Shown here piece by piece: positions 56,882-64,000 of a stretch of 64,000 nucleotides of DNA. The DNA comes from Agrocybe praecox (lineage: Eukaryota; Basidiomycota; Agaricomycetes; Agaricales; Agrocybaceae): positions 1,054,001-1,118,000 of the forward strand of contig OZ024849.1 in the NCBI GenBank assembly GCA_964017145.1, in the 5' to 3' direction. Numbering within the stretch: the first letter of the stretch is position 1; each line of letters starts with the position of its first letter. Under the pieces are notes generated by a model. That model was not told the origin of the DNA. It was given only the letters and a program-made list of their open reading frames with translations, and did no database searches. Both the position numbers and the translations under genes were made by a program.

Positions 56882-58899
56882 TCATCTTCGTCTAAAGTTA
56901 TTTTCATCTTCATCTTTTTCGATCCTTATGAACGATCTGCATTATGAAATTATTTCTCTTCACTCACTCATATCCCGCTGTTTTTTTTTTACATGTTATA
57001 TTCTTATTACCACATGCATTTTTTTTTCGCACATTTTTTCTATTATATAACCCGACCTTTATCTTTTAGCTGCGCTTAGTCCAGTACACACAGACTTCTT
57101 ACCTTTTTTTATTATTCGATAGGTCCTCCTACGGACTTGCCCTCTCTTTTACAACTTGTATAGTTCAATTACGTGCTGTATAATGTGCTTTTGGACTCAT
57201 GCGTCTTCAAATATGACAATGTGCCTGTGTATGTTCAGCGAATCAGTCAGCCCTGCAGGGTGTGCATTTTCCACGGAGAATCATTGATGAACGGTCTTGC
57301 TTGAAAACTTGCACTGCAGTAGCAACAAATAATACGTCTCATCATCAGGCCTATGACGAAATTTCATATATAGAACTCTTCGTGTCTTCGAATTTGCGAA
57401 GATCCCTCATCTGAATCACACATCATATCATATCTTATTCTGCCACTCGCATGGCAGTTGATGGGACATAGAAGTATAAATGCAGTGCTCACTTTATGTT
57501 TTTATAGATGCTGTCTAGTTGGTCGTCACGGAGAGAAGATGGCAGGTATAATCACCGTCTTATACATAGATCGTTCTCGTCGAATGCCAATCCTTGTCTT
57601 CAAAGTTGTGTGTCAGTCGAGTGATAGGAATGATACAGAGGCCAGCGTGGCATTCTCGAGATGATAAGACAATAATCATATAAGATCAAGGGGAATCCAC
57701 AACTATGATGGTATATAGATGGATGATAGTACTAGACGCCGCTGTAGGGTGTTGTGTTGTATACGGAAAAGTACTTTTAGCAGGCGCAGCTTTCATGATT
57801 GTAAAAAATAAAATAAAATGATCGGCTTGTTGAGGCCCTTGAGAGTTGATTATCAGGCTCGGGGCCTTGTCACCCCCTCGCAGCGTCGAATAATCATCGT
57901 GAGTCATGATGCATCGATGCACTGGAGCAGTCTTCCAAAGCATCATAATCAAGGGTTTTGAGCAAATTACTCCTCCTTTATTACTTTGCAATGCTGCATT
58001 CTTCTTTCTGCATCCATCTTTGCGGTTGATTTGGGCTGGATTTGGTAACAAGGGCTGGGGTGTCATACAATCCTGAAATGATTGATAATATATCGATAGT
58101 AGAGCACCAGTTCTCCGACGTACTTGACGTAATCCACGTAGATTCCACCTGTAAAGGCCTATACTTTGTCGTATTACTGTATGATCAAGATATTGATGCC
58201 AATGACTTCATTTTGGTGAGACCTGTAGACCGCGAAAGATTAGATTATGCTGTGCGCACTGCGCAAATGTCGGAAGAATAGTCGTCATAATCTTCAGAGA
58301 TGGACGGCATCCGAAGGCATTCTTTCGGTTATAATATTTCCGCTCCATGATTCACCACCAGAATAATCATCTTCAAGCAAAATAAAGATGATTTGATCAT
58401 GGTTTCGATAAGTACGTCCAAAGGATATCCGCCCTTGTCTACAGGTGAACTGTCAGATGAAATCCTAAATCGAATTTAAAAAAACAGTTATGTCGTATAC
58501 CCCTTGAATATCCTTATCTTGGATGCGCTTGGATGCGCATAAGACTCTATGTCATGGCCAGTAACCGTGAGCTAGTAACAATATTCCGGAATAGTATAAT
58601 TCCAGTTTGAACATTGGGTAATTGAAGCGCTGTCGTAGAGAAACCAATGATGGAATGCCGGATGCCATGAGCAGCCAAAGGCGTAAAAAAAAAAAGCCTA
58701 GATCTCCTGGAAACACAGAAGCAGACTCGAGTTTAGACAGTCCCATTGATTTTAGTGAGTCGTTGTAGATCAAGGATGGACAGTTGAGTACAAGAGGTAA
58801 ATTGCTGTAGTGCGCACAGCCACTACGACAGGTATCGGCAGTCACGGCATAGCGAGAATAACGCGTTGGACTCCTCGATCGCGCTTAACCAACGCTGTC
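56882..58899. other. Long intergenic region, no gene seen
   Basis: About 2 kb. T-rich 3' flank near 56990-57110, then sequence with only short frames (58042-58281 plus is open for 79 codons but resembles nothing and has no splice partners). Confidence 0.5.
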
Positions 58900-60681
58900 A
58901 TGGACTCACAAGAAGAATCATGGTACCCACCACAGTATAACATTACGAAACCACCAGCAGTCAACTCTTTCTTGAATATCAACTCTGATCCCACCTTAAA
59001 TGGAAACTTTCCTCGAACTGCAAAATGGTATATAGTGGTACTGGACGATTCATAATGCCTTGACTGAAATTATTTTTCCTCAGGTGTGCCGACGGATCCG
59101 TAATATTAGCCCAATGTGAAAACAGGACATTTCAATTCTTCAACGTGTAAGCACTTTTTGACAAGTTAATGAATCGTTGAATATGCTATATTCATCATAG
59201 CTCCGACGCAGAAGGTGTGCCGAATGTGCTTATTAAGACATCGAAATGAACATATCTTGGGGATAGTAGGCGAGAAACAGATATCAGCTGTGCGAGAGCT
59301 CCCACAAGCAGCACCAATCTTGGATTTTTTGTGGTATCCAACTGCTACACCCAACGACCCAGCGTCGTTTTGCTTCGTAGCCTCTGTTCGCGAATGTCCA
59401 GTGAAACTTCTCGATGCTACTGACGGAAGGGTAAGGCCTCTTATTTATTTTTACAATTTCCTCGTTGCCCATTCTTTCGGAATTTATCAGCTTCGAGCAT
59501 CCTATCGGATTGTTGATCACAGGGAAAGACAAGTTGCACCACATAGTTTGGCTTTTAATTTGACTGCGCAGAAGTATGTTTCTGGATAGATCATGCTACA
59601 ACAAAAGCTCATTCGTTATTTCTCTTCAGATTATACTGTGGATTTGAGGATGCTATTGAGGTTTTCGATATTTCGCGCCCAGGAGAAGGAACCCGGATAC
59701 CTACGACACCGTCAAAAAAGAGTAAGGATGGTCTCAAAGGTGTGCTTCAGATTTTCAGAGCTTGAGACGAAATTTTTTTTCTGAACGTGTGGCAGGCATT
59801 ATATCCTCATTGGCGTTTTCTCCCTCTTACAGTCCCGATGAATGCTTTTTTGCTGCTGGAAGCTTCAATCCGACTACTTCGAATATTGCGATGTTCAGTG
59901 ATGCTGCGCCGGATCCGGTTATGTTTTTAGACGGTGGTCCTGGAGCTGGTGTCACACAGGTAATTTATTGATTTATGCCCTGAATTGGCTACACTTCACT
60001 GAGTTGATCTTTAGTTGCAATTCAATCCTATGAGACCGCATATCATATACGCTTCATATCGAGGCAGCGCATGCAACTCCATATACAGTTGGGACGTCCG
60101 ATCCAACGTCAATGAACCGTTGGAAATATTCCAGAGGTCTTCGACTACCGAACCTTTTTTTAGGACAAATCAAAAGATGCGCTTTGACATCAACATCACT
60201 GGTCGTTACCTGAGCGTCGGTGACCAAGTCGGTGTTTTTTATCATTCATACCTATATCTTCTGACGTCCCCGTGTTAGATGGGGAATATCTCTTTGTTTG
60301 AGCTAGGTTCAGACGATAGTGATATGTCTACCAACCAACCTTTAGGGGTAGACGATGATATCGTACCTAAAATGAGTACCCCAAAGCTCCAGTTTAAAGC
60401 CCATGATGGTGATTTAAACCTTTTTTATACTTATGAAATGCTTCTAATGAATATGCATAGATGCCTTAGGCTCTGTGGCGTTCCACCCTTCAAAACCTGC
60501 TTTACTTTCTACTTCAGGATCGCGTCACTTCACCGAACATGAAGACATAGAGACCGATCCAAGCTCATCCGAAAATGACGAAGCACCCACTTCGCCTGGA
60601 AAAAAACATTCAGTACGGCGAAGCAAACGTCCTCATCCAGTGACATTCGATTCTACTATCAAGATTTGGGATTTGAAGTGA
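58900..60681 (+). CDS. WD40 protein, WRAP53/TCAB1 (WDR79) homologue
   Basis: In animals TCAB1 binds the CAB box of scaRNAs and telomerase RNA; the yeast relative is Swt21. The ATG at 58900 begins MDSQEESWYPPQYN. Eight or more exons encode WD40 repeats: KWCADGSVILAQCENRTFQF, VRELPQAAPILDFLWYP, SFCFVASVRECPVKLLDATD, and LRASYRIVDHRERQVAPHSL. KLYCGFEDAIEVFDISRPGE, GIISSLAFSPSYSPDECFFA, and TNQKMRFDINITGRYLSVGD follow the vertebrate pattern block by block (RENP-like motif, LRASY, CGF...FD..RPG, GIIS..AFSP). The last exon is Ser/Glu-rich and ends STIKIWDLK. The stop is 45 bases from the stop of the convergent NTF2-like gene. Confidence 0.87.
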
Positions 60682-60726
60682 CATACACGCGATCTATGCT
60701 ACCCTCCATGTATAAGAACGGCGTTG

Positions 60727-62218
60727 TCAGATGGAAATACCCGTAGCAAACGTTGTGAATGGATTACGTGCTCGAAAGTCATCACCGAATCGCTTTCCGT
60801 TGGTCTTAGGTACGGTATACTCGTTCTTCGATATGGATTGTGCACAAGGGGTATGTAGTTTTGGAAAAAAGGACACAACCTTCTTTTTAGACGTATTTTG
60901 GGCTGGGAAATCCGAATCTGAAGTCAGATTTTTGCCAAAAGATCTCGTTGAAAAGTTATGGGCACTTTTGTATCTTGTGAGAAAAAAACCTGACACCCAT
61001 TTCCAACCATTTTTCTCGACATCTCGCATCATTCTGCACACTTCCAAAAAAAAACTTCGGCCCAAATTGACCCCTCCCCTCCCCCCCATTTCCTTTTATG
61101 GTAACTCACCAACCATTCACAGGAAAAATTTCGGAGTTGCATTTTTCGATCTCCTAGCTATTTTCTGGTCCAAAGACAAGGTCGTGTTCTTTTTTCCAAA
61201 ACTGCATACCCCTTGATTGTGCATCAATCACGTTCCAAACGCCATAACCATCGTCCATTTGGAGTCCAAATGGGTCTTCCTCGAAGATATCAATATTCAC
61301 ATCGAGGTCGCCAATATTGTCGTCCTTGAGGTGAAGATCATCGATCTCTATGGGCTCCTGTGAGCGCTTTATTGCCCTTGCCAATTCCCGGCGCTTTCTG
61401 TGCCTCATCCTTCCTTCACCTGCACGAGGCCTACTGGGTTTGGTTGCGATGTCATGAACGTTGACATGGTCCACGGTTCGAGGTGCACGCCAAATACCAA
61501 AAAGTTGTAGCCAGTTTGTGCAGAATCTGGATGATATTGCAGCGACGGATAAAATCATCCTCGCAATGGGAGCGGCGGGTGGACATATGAGTGCTGTTAC
61601 ATCCTAGGGCCCGACGAATGCTTAGTGTTTCATCCTCTTCGAAAGGCGATGACTTACATCCGGGTGCATGAAATCTTCCTGCTTACAAATGTAATGAAGA
61701 CCTTCGTCCTTACGAAGGCTGAAACGAGACATGACCCTACGCTTCCGTCAGAATGCAACGAATAAATTTCACCAGCACAGTTGCAAAAACACTCACCGGC
61801 AAGGCATCGCTGTAAACGGCGAGAAACGAAAATTGAACGTGTGCTGAAACTTCACGTAGACCACGCTGTGCAACCTGTCGTACACTGTACATCCGTCTAA
61901 GTAAGCTCAACGTGGACAGGTATCACTTACCAACATCACAAATATTGACTTGAGTATCCGGCGACAAAGTCCGAAACCATCTGTTTGGCAAGGTTACGTT
62001 GAGGGCATAGCATGGCGCCACCATATACCAGTCACTCACTGGTATACACCTAGAATTTCCTCTCGCGACTTTGGGGCAGGTTCAATTGCGCATAGTGGAT
62101 GACAATAACCAGCGTCAACAGTGAAATACTTGTAAATGGCGGCTTTCTGTATATCCGGTGTGGCGGATGCTGTGATGAGTCTGATAACGGCGTGTATCTC
62201 AACACTTGGACTTTGCAT
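60727..62218 (-). pseudogene. SigF-like NTF2-like domain protein, last exon interrupted by a MITE
   Basis: Fungal family with an NTF2-like alpha/beta cone and C-terminal membrane-like region; function unknown. The ATG at 62216-62218 begins MQSPSVEIHAVIRLITASAT. Then come AAIYKYFTVDAGYCHPLCAI, QWFRTLSPDTQVNICDV, HSVVYVKFQHTFNFRFSPFT, and RFSLRKDEGLHYICKQEDFM. The last exon follows with VTALICPPAAPIARMILSVA. In it, after GYGVWNVIDAQ, a 371-base element is inserted (60845-61215). Past the element the original frame would go on with SISKNEYTVPKTNGKRFGDD and end at 60727. With the element the frame runs into it and stops at 61154. The protein may still be made with a changed C-terminus, so the gene could be altered rather than dead. 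Confidence 0.82.
60845..61215. mobile_element. hAT-like MITE, 371 bases, 8-base target duplication
   Basis: Inverted ends of about 35 bases start caaggggtatgtagttttgg. The 8-base target copy ATTGTGCA lies on both sides (60837-60844 and 61216-61223). TIRs starting CAAGG and 8-base duplications are typical of hAT elements. No coding capacity. It lies inside the last exon of the SigF-like gene. Confidence 0.88.
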
Positions 62219-62421
62219 CTCGGCTGAAAGGTGAACCAGGACTGTCGAGTCCTGTGGAAAGCTGTTTGGCGCCCTAGCCGACAAGTGATTTGCCTTTTAT
62301 GGGGCTTTTGTCCTTTTTCGTAATAACCTTCTGTTACGATGACGTCATGACCAATGATCGGCTGCAAAGACAAAAATCGTGTACATATCCAAACGAGAAA
62401 ACAAATAGCGACAAAAAATAA

Positions 62422-63215
62422 TCAAGGAAACTGGAAATGGGGCGTCGTGTAATAATCTGCATCATCATAGGAAATATCCTCGTACTCCCTCTCCGGAATA
62501 AAGTCATTTCGCCACCTCTCTATTTGCTGTATTTTGGTCATATTTTCGGTCATATTTCTTTTGATAAACGCTGGAACGCCATTTTCTGCGCGAAATTCGA
62601 CAGGGAATGCCACAATATCGTCACTGTCATTCATTTTGCAAGTCCTGAATGCCTTCATTGCAACGTCAACTTCGTTCTTCCACTGAGATTCGGCAGCGCG
62701 TATCCAAGCCTCAGGCGATAAAGGGGGTGTAAGCGGTGCGCGCCGACCGTCCTCAATTTTGTCGTAATCCTCGTCCTCTGAGTCCGAGTCTGTTGAGGCT
62801 TCGGCATCATCGGTAGTCATCGAAGTATCCTCATGTGGAAGTCGCGTAAATGACGAGGAACTGTGGCAAACTGATTCTCTGTATTGCTGGCGTTTTTCAT
62901 AGTTACGAAGCAGCGGTATCTCCTCCGTTATCGTGGAAACTGATCCAAAGCAAACACCTCTTCGAGAAGTATCGTAGCCCCTTCGACGGGGATATTTGAG
63001 GACCTCGGCTGCATAAAAAACAAGCAATAAGTACTGCCAGCTACTATGTGACAGATAAATCACACGTCGTACTCACGGGACATCTTCATGGCCCTCCTTG
63101 GTGCTGGAGTATTGATACTATCCGTCCATCGTGGCTCTCCCCGGACGACCAAATAATAACTCGTTGATGCAGGGATGAGAGAAGTTTTTCCAGCAATGAC
63201 GTGCTCTACGGACAT
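62422..63215 (-). CDS. Uncharacterised protein with acidic middle region
   Basis: Two exons on the minus strand. The ATG at 63213-63215 begins MSVEHVIAGKTSLIPASTSY, then GEPRWTDSINTPAPRRAMKM. After one intron (donor gtgagtacg, acceptor atgcag) it continues with KYPRRRGYDTSRRGVCFGSV, an acidic run DAEASTDSDSEDEDYDKIED, APLTPPLSPEAWIRAAESQW and NDFIPEREYEDISYDDADYY. RRGVCFG resembles an RVxF-type PP1-docking site, but that is speculation. About 245 residues. The frame and splice are consistent, and the composition is protein-like. I do not know the family. Confidence 0.65.
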
Positions 63216-63909
63216 ATCGCAGAATAAAAACTCTTCTGTGAAGGGGTAGAAGATACTTTTTAAGAGGAAGTTGAAAAGAAATCGAGAAAGCTGGAAGAAA
63301 AGTGCTAAGAGCGACATGGATAGCAAAGGCAATGAAAATTTTCCACCCAGAGCGACCAATAAAACGTTCCAAACGGCTGACAATAATAATATAAGAAGTG
63401 GGAACAAAAAACAGTCCTCGCATTCTAATCATGGCGATCGGGCTCGTTTGTATGTCGAGGAATGGAAGATCTCGGTTCGGATAGAGTAAAAGAGCTCTTG
63501 GCTGCTGTATGCTCACGTCTCCAGAAGATTGTCGTGAAAATCCCTCACGTCTGCCTCTCGAATAGCGGCGCAAGACTGTCATCGCGCAGTATTGGCGCAG
63601 TAATGATAACACGACGAAGTCGCGATGCGGACTCGACACATCTACAGGGGGTCTCCAAGCTCACACTATGTCCTCGAGTAAGACGGCGAAAAGGAAGTTC
63701 GTTTAATCACCCAAATTTATGAGGTACTAAGGATTCAGAAGGTTCAACAAGAACTGTCGCGCAAGTTCGCTTAACGATCTAATCTAAATCACGTGGGAAG
63801 ATCTAATCTCAAAGCAGGGGACGCGTCAGAAATCATTATTCGGACTTACTCATCGTACTTTGTGCTGCAACGATCACAACAACTTATATACTTTGTTCAG
63901 AAGATAATT
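63216..63909. other. Divergent intergenic region, no firm gene
   Basis: Both strands carry short open frames (63271-63489 plus, 63118-63639 minus) that overlap each other and have no family resemblance. The minus frame upstream of the ATG at 63215 is hydrophobic and could be a missed 5' exon, but no start is convincing. Confidence 0.45.
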
Positions 63910-64000
63910 ATGTCTGGTGACGGTGCTGGTAGAACACTCTCTGGTGACCCAGCTGAGCCTCTTCCTTCTAACTGGGCACGCTCCAGCAGTGCTCCAAGAG
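63910..64000 (+). CDS. 5' end of a gene running off the window
   Basis: An ATG at 63910 opens a frame to the window end: MSGDGAGRTLSGDPAEPLPS, then NWARSSSAPR. The Gly/Ser/Pro-rich start and the long preceding non-coding stretch favour a real start. The family cannot be told from 30 residues. Confidence 0.55.
   Translation, partial: MSGDGAGRTLSGDPAEPLPSNWARSSSAPR

Noticed and set aside
58042..58281. 79-codon plus-strand frame before the TCAB1 homologue
   Set aside because: No family resemblance, no splice partners, and surrounded by non-coding sequence.
63118..63639. 173-codon minus-strand frame overlapping the unknown acidic protein gene
   Set aside because: Runs out of frame with the spliced gene that ends at 62422 and shows no recognisable domain.

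Overview
The window is nuclear DNA from a filamentous basidiomycete, most likely a mushroom-forming agaricomycete. Host genes are compact and cut by many introns of about 45-70 bases with GT...AG ends. Orthologues of animal or fungal genes that S. cerevisiae lacks or has diverged from (mago nashi, a WRAP53/TCAB1-like protein) are present, and the left part carries a Plavaka-type transposase, a family typical of Agaricomycetes. There is no CRISPR array, rRNA gene or intact tRNA gene.

Layout. Bases 1-24,500 are a repeat and transposon district: eroded host gene relics (fumarate reductase, a possible SLC35G transporter), a Tc1/mariner element (3173-4779), a tRNA-derived SINE-like piece, a tightly packed four-gene block around a Plavaka transposase (5377-15501), a complete Ty1/copia retrotransposon (16000-21348, two 282-base LTRs, 5-base target duplication), and a foldback-like element with roughly 1-kb inverted arms around a 200-N assembly gap (21361-23584). 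Bases 24,500-64,000 are ordinary gene-rich host DNA: valyl-tRNA synthetase, a PTC7-like mitochondrial PP2C phosphatase, a GVP36-like BAR protein, a p24 cargo receptor, a Rua1-type regulator, a single-pass membrane protein, mitochondrial ribosomal protein S10, a PARP-domain protein, SUS1, mago nashi, a divergent casein kinase 1, EAF3/MRG15, a peroxiredoxin, a GPI-type paralogue of the membrane protein, a disordered protein, a TCAB1 homologue, a SigF-like NTF2 protein, an unknown protein, and the start of one more gene.

How the parts relate. Several neighbours serve RNA and chromatin biology (SUS1 and mago nashi share a divergent promoter region; EAF3; TCAB1), but no pathway cluster is evident. 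The strongest theme is mobile-element decay: the Tc1, Plavaka and copia ORFs and the two disrupted genes beside Plavaka are broken mainly by nonsense codons explained by C:G to T:A transitions (CGA to TGA, TGG to TAG, CAA to TAA), whereas I saw none in the host genes. Three MITE-like insertions sit inside genes, one of them in the last exon of the SigF-like host gene. Exon boundaries were worked out by eye from splice signals and reading-frame continuity.
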